Positions 16,692-24,339 of a DNA stretch of 37,818 bases are shown in pieces. Source of the DNA: Myxococcaceae bacterium (GTDB taxonomy: Bacteria > Myxococcota > Myxococcia > Myxococcales > Myxococcaceae); NCBI GenBank assembly GCA_025459425.1, contig JALOQF010000020.1, positions 1-37,818 on the forward strand. The letters are read 5' to 3'. Numbering within the stretch: the first letter of the stretch is position 1; each line of letters starts with the position of its first letter. The translations under genes were made by a program, and so were the position numbers. The notes beneath the pieces were generated by a model. The model was not told the origin of the DNA and made no database searches. It was given only the letters and a program-made list of their open reading frames with translations.

Positions 16692-17432
16692 GTGGCGAAA
16701 AGAGTCACCAACAAGCTGGTGCGCACGGAGCGCGAGGCCGAGCGGCGGAAGACCATCTTGCGTGCGGCCGTCGAGGTCTTCTCGCGCAAGGGCTTCCAGG
16801 GCTGCCGCATCGCTGACGTCGCCCGCGAGGCCGGCGTCGCGTACGGCCTCGTGTACCACTACTTCAAGGACAAGGACGAGCTGCTGGGCTCGGTGTTCGA
16901 GAGCGGCTGGCAGGGCTTCCTCGTGCGGGTACAGGGCGCGCTGTCACAGCAGGCCGACTTCGAGGCGAAGATTCGCAGCGTGGTGCACGTGGCCTTCGAG
17001 GCGTACCGGCGCGACCCACGCGGCGTGAAGGTGCTGATCCTCGAGGTGGGCCGCAGCCCCTCTGGAGGCGCCGTCAACCGCGGCACCGAGTTCGCGCGGG
17101 TGCTCGAGCTGGCGGCCTCGATGTTCGCCGAGGCGCAGGCCCAGGGGCAGGTGCCAAAGCACCTCGACCCCCGCTTGTCGGCGGCGCTGCTGTTCGGCGC
17201 CATCGAGATGGGCCTCACCACCTTCGTGATGGGGCTCGTCGAGCGCACCGACGAGGTGCTCGATCGAGCGCGCGACCAGGTGGCCGAGACCTTCTTGCGC
17301 GGCATGCTGGGCGCCAGGCCCAACGTGCCAGCGCTCTCCACCGGCGCGTCGGCCGAGGTCCTTCCCAGCGAGGCAGCTCCATGGACGAACGTGAAGTCCG
17401 GTACGAAGTCGAAGGCGGCACGGCGCGACTGA
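16692..17432 (+). CDS. TetR/AcrR-family regulator, FadR(Bacillus)-like
   Basis: A 246-residue transcriptional repressor. The N-terminal helix-turn-helix is at about residues 18-64 ('ILRAAVEVFSRKGFQGCRI', 'DVAREAGVAYGLVYHYF', 'KDKDELLGSVF'). The C-terminal ligand domain contains 'LDPRLSAALLFGAIEMGLTTFVM', which resembles the matching segment of Bacillus subtilis FadR (YsiA), a fatty-acyl-CoA-responsive repressor. The next gene, a crotonase-family enzyme, starts inside this gene (52-base overlap), as in the fadR-fadB pairing of Bacillus. I therefore infer control of acyl-CoA metabolism with an acyl-CoA effector. The start is GTG at 16692. The tail after residue 210 is a non-conserved Ser/Ala/Lys-rich extension. 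Confidence 0.9.
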   Translation: MAKRVTNKLVRTEREAERRKTILRAAVEVFSRKGFQGCRIADVAREAGVAYGLVYHYFKDKDELLGSVFESGWQGFLVRVQGALSQQADFEAKIRSVVHVAFEAYRRDPRGVKVLILEVGRSPSGGAVNRGTEFARVLELAASMFAEAQAQGQVPKHLDPRLSAALLFGAIEMGLTTFVMGLVERTDEVLDRARDQVAETFLRGMLGARPNVPALSTGASAEVLPSEAAPWTNVKSGTKSKAARRD

Positions 17433-18160
17433 CCATCGACCGCGAGGCGGCGCGCAACGCGTTGTCGCCCGCGGTGGTGCAGCAGCTCATCGAGGCGCTC
17501 TCGCGGGCCGAGGCCGATGCGGCCGTGCGCTGCGTGGTGCTGACCGGCGCCGGCTCGCGCGTCTTCTGCGCGGGGGGCGATCTCGGCGGAATGAGCGGAG
17601 ACGGCTTCCTCTCGGCGCACGATGGCCGGCGCGCCTACGGCCTGTTGCTGCAGAAGTTCCAGCAGGTGAAGAAGCCCACCGTCGCGCGGGTGAATGGGCA
17701 CGCGCTGGCGGGCGGCCTGGGCCTGGTGCTGGCGTGCGATCTCGCGGTGGCCACCGCCGACGCAGGCTTCGGCACGCCCGAGATCGATCGGGGGCTCTTC
17801 CCGATGATGTTGATGGCGCTGCTCCAGCGGCACCTGGGGCGCAAGCGCGCGCTCGAGCTGGTGCTGACGGGAGAGCGCATCACCGCGGCGCGGGCCCTCG
17901 AGTGGGGGCTGGTGAACCGGGTGGTGCCGGCGGCCGAGCTCGACTTCGCCACCGGGGCGCTGGCTGCGTCGCTGGCCGGCAAGAGCCAGGCGATCCTGGC
18001 GCTCGGCCGGCGCGCTTTCTTCACCGCGGAAGATCTGCCCCTCGGGCAGGCCGTCGAGTTCCTCGCGAGCCAGCTGTCCCTCAACATCCTCTCCGAGGAC
18101 GCGGCCGAGGGCGTCACGGCGTTCCTCGAGAAGCGCCCGGCGAAGTGGAACGACCGGTAG
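17381..18160 (+). CDS. Enoyl-CoA hydratase/isomerase (crotonase) family protein
   Basis: A 259-residue crotonase-fold enzyme acting on acyl-CoA thioesters. Oxyanion-hole segments are visible: 'VFCAGGDLGGM' and 'NGHALAGGLGLVLACD'. The second catalytic Glu of classical hydratases is present in F-G-T-P-E-I-D. The first Glu (in G-G-G-C-E of rat crotonase) is replaced: here the segment is G-G-L-G. It may thus be an isomerase or a specialised hydratase rather than a beta-oxidation crotonase. The start lies within the TetR gene, so the two are co-transcribed and the enzyme is probably regulated by that protein. Length is normal for the family. Confidence 0.9.
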   Translation: MDEREVRYEVEGGTARLTIDREAARNALSPAVVQQLIEALSRAEADAAVRCVVLTGAGSRVFCAGGDLGGMSGDGFLSAHDGRRAYGLLLQKFQQVKKPTVARVNGHALAGGLGLVLACDLAVATADAGFGTPEIDRGLFPMMLMALLQRHLGRKRALELVLTGERITAARALEWGLVNRVVPAAELDFATGALAASLAGKSQAILALGRRAFFTAEDLPLGQAVEFLASQLSLNILSEDAAEGVTAFLEKRPAKWNDR

Positions 18161-18273
18161 CCGTCCGAGCACCTCGGCGGTGAAGGCCCCGACGGAGCGA
18201 GGCGACGGAGGTCGGCGCGTCGCCCGTACTTCTGCGGTGTCGGCGGGGCGCTTCAGCGGTCGTTCGCCACGCC

Positions 18274-19146
18274 TCAGCCCCCGTTCGCAGGCGCGGAGAC
18301 GGGCAGCGGCCTGGTGGCCTCGAAGAACCGCAGGCGCAGCACGCTCGCGGGGTCGACCCACCGGCCGTCGAGCTTCACGCCGAAGTGCAGGTGCGGGCCG
18401 GTGACCCGGCCGGTCTTCCCCACGCGGCCCAGGCGCTGGCCAGGCTTCACCCGGTCGCCTTCCTTCACGTCGAACTTCGAGAGGTGGAAGTACGCCGTGA
18501 AGAGGCGCCCGCCGTGGTGCACCAGCACCGTGTTGCCCGACGCGAAGCAGTCACGCACCAGCACCACCTCGCCGGCGTTCGACGCGACGATGTCGGCGCC
18601 CGTGTCGCCGTCGAGATCCATGCCGAAGTGCTGGCTGTTCTTCTTGCCGTTGATGAGGCGCAGGTCACCGAAGGGCGCCGTGATGTCCGGCGGCCGGGGC
18701 CACACGAAGTCGTCGGTGAAGAGCCAGGGCTCGAGCTCGACGTCGAAGGCGTCGCTGAACGCTTTCTGATCGCGCGCCGAGCGGAGCTGCTCGGCCTTCG
18801 ACGGGCTGGTGAACTTCCGCGCAACCTTGAGCTCGCGGCGCGGCCAGCCCGGCTCGACGATCTCGAGGGTGCCGCTCAGCGTCGTCTCGGTCTCGCCGTC
18901 GGGCACGAGCTCGACGGTGAGCGCGCGCGGCCCGAGCTGGGCTTCGACCGACAGCGCGACGAGCGCCTGGAAGCCGTCGGCCACCGGGAGGAAGTCGAGC
19001 GTCTGCGGCCCCAGCGTGCCCGAGGGCTGCTTCGTCACGCCGAGCACCGTCACCAGCACGGCGTCTCCGGGGCGCGCGACGCCAGGCTGCAGGTGCACCG
19101 AGGCCACCTGCAGCACCAGCGCCGAGATGACCGCGACTGCTGCCAC
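18274..19146 (-). CDS. M23/LytM-family peptidoglycan endopeptidase
   Basis: A 290-residue exported protein with the GTG start at 19146, two bases after the upstream gene's stop; a hydrophobic signal segment begins at once (V-A-A-V-A-V-I-S-A-L-V). The N-terminal part to about residue 145 is a beta-rich region. The C-terminal LytM domain carries the zinc ligands H173-x-x-x-D177 (in 'SQHFGMDLDG') and H252-x-H254 (in 'GPHLHFG'), with H219-type residues in 'AYFHLSKF'. The set looks complete, so it should be an active peptidase cleaving peptide cross-links in the cell wall, not a degenerate activator. Co-transcription with the upstream lipoprotein gene is likely. The 3' end faces the crotonase gene. 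Confidence 0.9.
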   Translation of the reverse strand: MAAVAVISALVLQVASVHLQPGVARPGDAVLVTVLGVTKQPSGTLGPQTLDFLPVADGFQALVALSVEAQLGPRALTVELVPDGETETTLSGTLEIVEPGWPRRELKVARKFTSPSKAEQLRSARDQKAFSDAFDVELEPWLFTDDFVWPRPPDITAPFGDLRLINGKKNSQHFGMDLDGDTGADIVASNAGEVVLVRDCFASGNTVLVHHGGRLFTAYFHLSKFDVKEGDRVKPGQRLGRVGKTGRVTGPHLHFGVKLDGRWVDPASVLRLRFFEATRPLPVSAPANGG

Positions 19147-19148
19147 GG

Positions 19149-20735
19149 TCAGTTCTGGATCAACGAGATGCTCATCGTGTCGCGCTGGCCCGTGAAGGGC
19201 TGGCCCCACAGCGTCTGCCAGCCCGCTTGACCGCTCCCGGCCACGGGGAAGACGACCCGCATCTGCGTGCTCGAGGGCACGCCGTTGAGCGGGAGCATGC
19301 TCGCCGTCGCGCGGAACCGCCTGGTGAAGGTCGAGACCTTGCAGCCGAAGGGGTTCATTCCCGCCGGGTCTGCGGTGGCCTCATCGGGGCTGAAGGCGAA
19401 GCCGTTGGCGTTGCCGAACTCGCCGAAGTCCATCGGGTTGGTTCCGTTCATCTGGTTCAGATCGAAGCCGTACTGGAAGAAGGCCTGGCTCGTGCCGGGC
19501 TTCAATGGCGCATCGAAGGTGATGAAGAGCGTGTCTCCATCGCGCACGTTCTGGCTCATGTTCCCCATCGCCCGGCGGAACGAGAAGGTGACGGCCATCG
19601 GCGAGCGCGGCATGGCTGGGTCTCCGCCGAAGACGAAGCCGGTGAAGCTCGCGGTGGCGGTGGCGCCGGCGGCCTCGAGGCCCGTCGCGCGAATGAGCAG
19701 GTTGTGCTTCTCGCCCAGCGTCCAGCCGTTCCCCGAGGCGTTGATCTGCAGCACGTTGCCCCGCACCACGACGCTCGTCGGCACCACCGTCGCGCAGTCT
19801 TCCTGCGTCGCGCGCACCAGCAGCGACTTGTCGTTGATCGGCTGGTTGAAGACGACCCACACGCTGTCGGTGGGCTTCAGCATGTTGCGCGCCGGCGACA
19901 GCACGTCGTTGAGGCTCTCGATGTTGGTGGCGACGATCGCTGGAGGGCCCGCGGTGCGGTTGTCACTCATGCGGAGGGTGGGCACGCCGCCGACGAAGAA
20001 GTCGCGGCCGGAGCGCTGGTCGACGATGCCGTTGAACTCGACGTCGCCGTCACCGTCTTCGTCGAGCCCACCCACGATGAGGGTGTAGTTGGTGCCCGTC
20101 GACACGCGCGCCAGCTCCGAGGGCGCCGGCACGTTCATGAATGAAATGGTCCCGTTGTCGTCGGCCTGGCCTTCGAACGAGAGCTGGCCCGCGGGGGTGC
20201 CGAAGCCCTGGCCGCCGGTCCCGACGAAGCCCGCCGGGGACACCTCGAGGAGCGCCCGCACGCCACGCGCCGGCCGGCCGTTGGCCGTCTGCACCTGGTA
20301 CCGCACCGAGCCGCTGAGCTCGACGAGGAGGATGAGGCCGGCGTTCGCGTTGCCATCGTTGAGGGGCACGTTGCCCGCGCTCGCGGGGACCGTGACGGGC
20401 GTGCGCACGGTGCCGAAGCCATCGCGCGAGACGATGACCTGGCCGTTGGCGCCCGCAGGCACCTTGTCGAAGCGGAAGGCGCCGTCACCGCCGGAGCGGA
20501 TCGCCGCCGTGAAGCCCGTGCCGAGCACGAGCGTGACGTTGGCGTCGGCGAGCGGCGCGAACTTCGTGTTCATCACGACGCCGGTGACCGTTCCCGTCGG
20601 CGTCGCGGGCGCGATCGCCGTGACGGTGTCGGGCGCGCGCACGCCGTCGGCGATGCCGTCCTTGTTGGTGTCGGTGGGCGGTGGGGCGCAGGCGACGAGA
20701 GCGGCGACGGCCGCCGCGGTGAGCGTTCGGATCAT
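19149..20735 (-). CDS. Lipoprotein with carboxypeptidase-regulatory-like and Ig-like domains
   Basis: A 528-residue lipoprotein. The ATG at 20735 follows a good AGGAG site (20743-20747) and begins a signal peptide with lipobox L-V-A-C (Cys16). After a D-x-N-x-D-G-x-x-D-G acidic loop, residues about 40-110 form a carboxypeptidase-regulatory-like beta-sandwich ('ITKFAPLAD'-type start, then 'GGDGAFRFDKVPAGANG'). Residues about 270-370 look like an SbsA-type Ig domain ('DSVWVVFNQPINDKSLL', 'LGEKHNLLIRATGLEA'). A further related domain runs to the end. No enzymatic motifs are seen. It sits directly before the M23 peptidase gene and is probably co-transcribed, suggesting a cell-wall or surface role. 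Confidence 0.85.
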   Translation of the reverse strand: MIRTLTAAAVAALVACAPPPTDTNKDGIADGVRAPDTVTAIAPATPTGTVTGVVMNTKFAPLADANVTLVLGTGFTAAIRSGGDGAFRFDKVPAGANGQVIVSRDGFGTVRTPVTVPASAGNVPLNDGNANAGLILLVELSGSVRYQVQTANGRPARGVRALLEVSPAGFVGTGGQGFGTPAGQLSFEGQADDNGTISFMNVPAPSELARVSTGTNYTLIVGGLDEDGDGDVEFNGIVDQRSGRDFFVGGVPTLRMSDNRTAGPPAIVATNIESLNDVLSPARNMLKPTDSVWVVFNQPINDKSLLVRATQEDCATVVPTSVVVRGNVLQINASGNGWTLGEKHNLLIRATGLEAAGATATASFTGFVFGGDPAMPRSPMAVTFSFRRAMGNMSQNVRDGDTLFITFDAPLKPGTSQAFFQYGFDLNQMNGTNPMDFGEFGNANGFAFSPDEATADPAGMNPFGCKVSTFTRRFRATASMLPLNGVPSSTQMRVVFPVAGSGQAGWQTLWGQPFTGQRDTMSISLIQN

Positions 20736-20845
20736 GTGACGACTCCTGGGAAGTGGGGAAACGGCAGGGACTTTGGCCCCGGGGTGCGCCGCGTCAAGCT
20801 TCACGCGCAAGTACGGAGTCGACCCACGACGGCGAGCCGGGGGCT

Positions 20846-21859
20846 ATGCTGCACGCCGTGCGAAACCTCCGATGGTGGGTGGCTGCGAGCGGGGCGGCCA
20901 CAGCGGTGGCGCTGGTGTCGTGCGGTGGCACGTCGACCCAGGGCTCGATTCCAGCGACTGGCGGTGAGCTGTGCACGCCAGACCGTGTGTTCTGTCTCGA
21001 GGTGCCGCCCCAGGGCGTGGCCGAGACGCAGACCTTCCGCATCTTCGCGCCGTCGAGCGACCGGCCGGGAGCGCAGCTCTCCGAGGTGTGGGACGTCGAG
21101 GCCGTCGGCCAGACCGAGTTCCGGTTCCTCAAGCCCGCCATCGTGCGCATTCGCCAGTCCGCCGTCGACACCAGCGGCGTGCGCGACGACACGCTGTTGC
21201 GGGTGTACGGCTTGCGTGACGGCGCATGGGAAGTGCTCGGCTCGTTCTTCAATGACCGTGTGCGCGAGGAGCTGCGGGGGACGACTCTGCTGTTGAGCAA
21301 CTCGAGCCGTCAGCGCGCGGTCTCGGCGTTCACGGTGCTGCGGGTCGACCGGTTGCCCGACGGCGGCACGCCGATGGAGAGCGATGCCGGTCCGCTCCCA
21401 GACGCGGGCATGATCATCCAGCCGCCGGTGCCCGACGCGGGTCGCCGCGACGCGGGCATGATGGTGCCTGACGCGGGAATGCCCGACGCAGGCGTGCCCG
21501 ACGCTGGAATGCCTGATGCCGGTCGCCCCGACGCGGGAATGATGCCGGACGCGGGAATGATGCCCGACGCGGGAACGATGCCCGACGCGGGAACGATGCC
21601 CGACGCGGGAACGATGCCCGACGCGGGAACGATGCCCGATGCGGGAATGATGCCTGATGCGGGGTCGATGCCGGACGCCGGGTCGATGGTCGATGCCGGG
21701 TCGCAGGTCGACGCCGGGTCGCAGGTCGATGCCGGGTCGCAGGTCGACGCCGGGTCGCAGGTCGATGCCGGGTCGCAGGTCGATGCCGGGTCGCAGGTCG
21801 ATGCCGGGTCGATGGTCGACGGCGGCGCGGACCCCGATGGCGGCACGGACGGAGGCTGA
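20846..21859 (+). CDS. Lipoprotein with long DAG hexapeptide-repeat tail
   Basis: A 337-residue lipoprotein (an in-frame GTG at 20858 is an alternative start). The lipobox is A-L-V-S-C, with Cys26. Residues about 35-165 form a compact domain with strands such as 'EVWDVEAVGQTEFRFLKPA', 'LRVYGLRDGAWEVLG' and 'FTVLRVDRL', resembling a surface-protein beta-sandwich; I do not recognise a family. The rest, about 160 residues, is a low-complexity chain with about 24 copies of DAG, first irregular, then [MT]-M-P-D-A-G units and finally S-Q-V-D-A-G units. Such a chain is likely extended and acidic, perhaps a stalk or wall-spanning spacer. It is followed after 3 bases by another lipoprotein gene. Confidence 0.85.
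   Translation: MLHAVRNLRWWVAASGAATAVALVSCGGTSTQGSIPATGGELCTPDRVFCLEVPPQGVAETQTFRIFAPSSDRPGAQLSEVWDVEAVGQTEFRFLKPAIVRIRQSAVDTSGVRDDTLLRVYGLRDGAWEVLGSFFNDRVREELRGTTLLLSNSSRQRAVSAFTVLRVDRLPDGGTPMESDAGPLPDAGMIIQPPVPDAGRRDAGMMVPDAGMPDAGVPDAGMPDAGRPDAGMMPDAGMMPDAGTMPDAGTMPDAGTMPDAGTMPDAGMMPDAGSMPDAGSMVDAGSQVDAGSQVDAGSQVDAGSQVDAGSQVDAGSQVDAGSMVDGGADPDGGTDGG
21463..21831 (+). repeat. 18-bp minisatellite encoding DAG hexapeptides
   Basis: The coding DNA is an array of 18-bp units. The first block (about 21530-21660) encodes MPDAG[TM] with near-identical copies. The second block (about 21676-21820) has near-identical copies encoding V-D-A-G-S-Q, differing mainly at Asp codons (GAC or GAT). Such arrays change copy number easily, so length polymorphism between strains is expected. 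Confidence 0.85.
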
Positions 21860-21862
21860 CGC

Positions 21863-23182
21863 ATGCACGCGCGATGGCTGCTCGCAGCGGCCGCCTCGTT
21901 CGGTCTCGGCCTCGTGGCGGCATGTGGAGCCGACCAACAGGTGGCGCCGGAGCAGCCAGCGCCGATGGTGCAATGCCGCTCCTTCGATCAGTTGATGCCC
22001 CGCTTCGTGGGCGCCATCTCGACTGGCAAGACCGAGGGGCTCAAGAACGTCGTCGAGAACCAGCTGCTCAAGACGACCCGGGATGACACGCCGCCGCCGA
22101 TCAACGACGTGCTGCGGGTGATCTTCGTCACGCTCAATCGGCTCGCGTCGAAGCCGCCCGAACCCGGGGGCACGAAGGAGAACTACTGCGCACCAGCCGG
22201 AGCCCCGCCGCCCCTCGAGCGCGCGAACGAGGTGTGCGAGCTGCGCCGAACGATCGATCTGCTGGTACGGCAAGGGAAGGGCCTCGACGCAGTCGCCGTG
22301 GTTGAGCCGCAGTTGCAGGGCATTCTCGACTACATCACCGGCACGGGCACGTCGCGCGACAGGGTGCCGCACTACGAGGTGGCCGCGGCGTTCTCGAACC
22401 TCTGCAGCAACTCGATGGTGTGTCAGCTCTCGAACGGGCTCGACTTGATCATCGAGTTCACCGCCTACGCGAACACGCCCGATGGCCGCAGGCTGGTGCA
22501 GAACATCAACACGCTCGGGACGAAGCAGACCCTGACGGCTTTCCTCGCGCCGCAGAACCTCAGCGAACAGGACTTCGTGACACTTGCGAACTTCTTGTTG
22601 CCAGTCATCAAGGCCGCCGACGGCGCAGCACTGGAGAACGCCTTCAATCAGCTCCCGTTTCTCCCGGCGGAGCTACGTAACGATCTGAGGCCGCTGATCG
22701 AGGACCTGAAGATTCTTCTGGCGAATCAGCGCTTGCGCCGCTCGATCAACGCTGCGGTCGACTGCATCGACCGGTCTGACCAGAATCGCGACCTGGTACG
22801 AATGCTCTACCGTCTCGCGATACGCGACAACCGCGCTGAGTTTGGGCTCACCCGGCTCTCGCAGATCTTCAAGCAGTTGCAGGACGTCGACCAGCGCGGC
22901 TCGCTCATTTTTCTCGCCAACACCCTCGCGCAGGCAGTCCGCAATGACGAAGACGCGGTGAATGCGGCAGCTCGCACGTGCCGAATCCTCCTCGCAACGC
23001 CACTGAATGCTCGCGGGGATGCTGGCGTGACGACACCGGATGGGGGCATTCCCGAGAATGCGCAACGGGTGCTGCCAGTCGTCGCCGACCTCGTGCGCAA
23101 TGGCCTCGTGCAAGAGGCGCTCTGCGCCATCGACACACTGCTCTTCGGGTGTTCGGGCGGTCCACAGCCGGCCTGCCGCTGA
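21863..23182 (+). CDS. Hypothetical alpha-helical lipoprotein
   Basis: A 439-residue lipoprotein with lipobox L-V-A-A-C (Cys21), starting 3 bases after the previous stop, so the two lipoprotein genes form one unit. The mature protein looks mostly helical, with HEAT-like amphipathic stretches ('VLRVIFVTLNRLAS', 'LLPVIKAADGAALENAFNQL', 'LSQIFKQLQDVDQRGSLIF') and scattered Cys residues. A short G-D-A-G...P-D-G-G linker is near residue 390. I do not recognise a family and infer no activity. Base composition in its last third is somewhat less GC-rich than the surroundings. Confidence 0.8.
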   Translation: MHARWLLAAAASFGLGLVAACGADQQVAPEQPAPMVQCRSFDQLMPRFVGAISTGKTEGLKNVVENQLLKTTRDDTPPPINDVLRVIFVTLNRLASKPPEPGGTKENYCAPAGAPPPLERANEVCELRRTIDLLVRQGKGLDAVAVVEPQLQGILDYITGTGTSRDRVPHYEVAAAFSNLCSNSMVCQLSNGLDLIIEFTAYANTPDGRRLVQNINTLGTKQTLTAFLAPQNLSEQDFVTLANFLLPVIKAADGAALENAFNQLPFLPAELRNDLRPLIEDLKILLANQRLRRSINAAVDCIDRSDQNRDLVRMLYRLAIRDNRAEFGLTRLSQIFKQLQDVDQRGSLIFLANTLAQAVRNDEDAVNAAARTCRILLATPLNARGDAGVTTPDGGIPENAQRVLPVVADLVRNGLVQEALCAIDTLLFGCSGGPQPACR

Positions 23183-23526
23183 CCGACGCGCGCAGCTGAC
23201 GAGAATTCCCGCCTCAAGCGCCATGAGGGTGTGGCGTCGCTCGAGTCAAGGCTCCCGCCTCGTTGCGAACCAGGCGCGTGGACTCCTCAGGACCGCGTCG
23301 ATCGCCCAGGGATGGTTGATCTGATCGCGTGACGCGCTCCAAGTCGAACACCAGGGCTGTTGACCACGCTCCCGGCGGCCGCGCCCGGCCTTGCGACCGC
23401 CCAGAATTTCCGGGACGGGAACGGTCAGAGTCTTCAGAACTCACACCGCGCCGATTCGCCACGGACGGCCGAGCTCATCGCGTGACGCCGACCCGATGAC
23501 ATCACGCCCTGCTGTCACCGAAGACG
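23183..23526. other. 344-bp gap between convergent genes
   Basis: No open frame here shows the codon bias of its neighbours. The 12-mer ATCGCGTGACGC occurs twice, at 23324-23335 and 23477-23488. I find no clear terminator, RNA gene or promoter. Since the flanking genes converge, it may be a transcription-end region or the remains of a decayed gene. Confidence 0.5.
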
Positions 23527-24339
23527 TCAGAACCGCCAGCTGAACCGCGCCGTCGCGGCGAAGTCGTGTCGGTCATTCCCGACCACCGGCAGCGTGCCGC
23601 CCACGTCGATGCCGAACGACGCGATGCGGAAGCGGAGCCCTGCCGCCGGAGCGAGCGACGAGACGCGCCCGACCCGGCCGGTGACGTCGAGCACGAAGGC
23701 GAACCACGACACCGGCTGCAGGCTGGCGCCGCCAAGGAGGAAACCGCCGAAGCGAGGGTCGCTCCGGGCCGCGCCGACGGCGGCCGTCACTTCGGCGCCA
23801 ACGGCCCCGTGCACCTCGAGCCAGCCATTCGGCCGGAAGCTGAACGTGTGCCCCACCTCGGCGCCGACGAGCCGCATGCCGGGCACCTCGAACGACGTCG
23901 GCAGCAGCAGCCTCCCGGTGATGGCGCCGGTGAGACGCTCGAGCCCGTAGACGACCTGGGTCGCGCCGGCCGTGAGGTGCCCGAAGGTGAGCTGCGTGGT
24001 GGTGAGGGTCGCGTTCTGCGTGAAGCCGAAGCTGACGGCCTCGAGCGAAGCGAACAGCTCGGTGGTGGGGCGCAGCGCGAAGCTGCCGAACAGCACGCCC
24101 TGCGCGCCGACGTTTCCGTAGAAGTTGGGCGTGTCGATGATGCCGGCGCCACGAACGCCCAGGCCCACCTCGGTGCGAGCACAGGCGCGTCGGCCGGTGC
24201 CGAAGTCGGCGAGCCCGAGGCCGACCGCCACCGGGCCCTCGGGGAGGCCAGCGGCGTCGTCGGCCACGCAGCCGCCCCGTGACGTCTGGGCGAACGACAG
24301 TGACGCAGCGAGCGTCGACGCGAGGAGCAGCGCGCGCAT
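23527..24339 (-). CDS. Putative outer-membrane beta-barrel protein
   Basis: A 270-residue protein with signal peptide (ends near S-F-A-Q) and alternating hydrophobic/polar strands throughout, ending R-F-S-W-R-F; a terminal Phe is the usual outer-membrane barrel targeting signal. About 10 strands can be counted, so a small to medium barrel is likely. The start ATG shares one base with the stop of the upstream metallohydrolase gene (TGATG), so it is translationally coupled and last in a three-gene unit. I cannot assign a family. Function might be export or anchoring of the upstream products; this is inference. Confidence 0.82.
   Translation of the reverse strand: MRALLLASTLAASLSFAQTSRGGCVADDAAGLPEGPVAVGLGLADFGTGRRACARTEVGLGVRGAGIIDTPNFYGNVGAQGVLFGSFALRPTTELFASLEAVSFGFTQNATLTTTQLTFGHLTAGATQVVYGLERLTGAITGRLLLPTSFEVPGMRLVGAEVGHTFSFRPNGWLEVHGAVGAEVTAAVGAARSDPRFGGFLLGGASLQPVSWFAFVLDVTGRVGRVSSLAPAAGLRFRIASFGIDVGGTLPVVGNDRHDFAATARFSWRF

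Noticed and set aside
18161-18273. Terminator between convergent crotonase and M23 genes
   Set aside because: GGCGAC (18201-18206) and GTCGCC (18219-18224) can pair, but no T-run follows on either side, so a Rho-independent terminator is not supported.
21310-21864. Repeat array as a CRISPR
   Set aside because: The 18-bp units are contiguous without unique spacers and are in frame with a lipoprotein gene.
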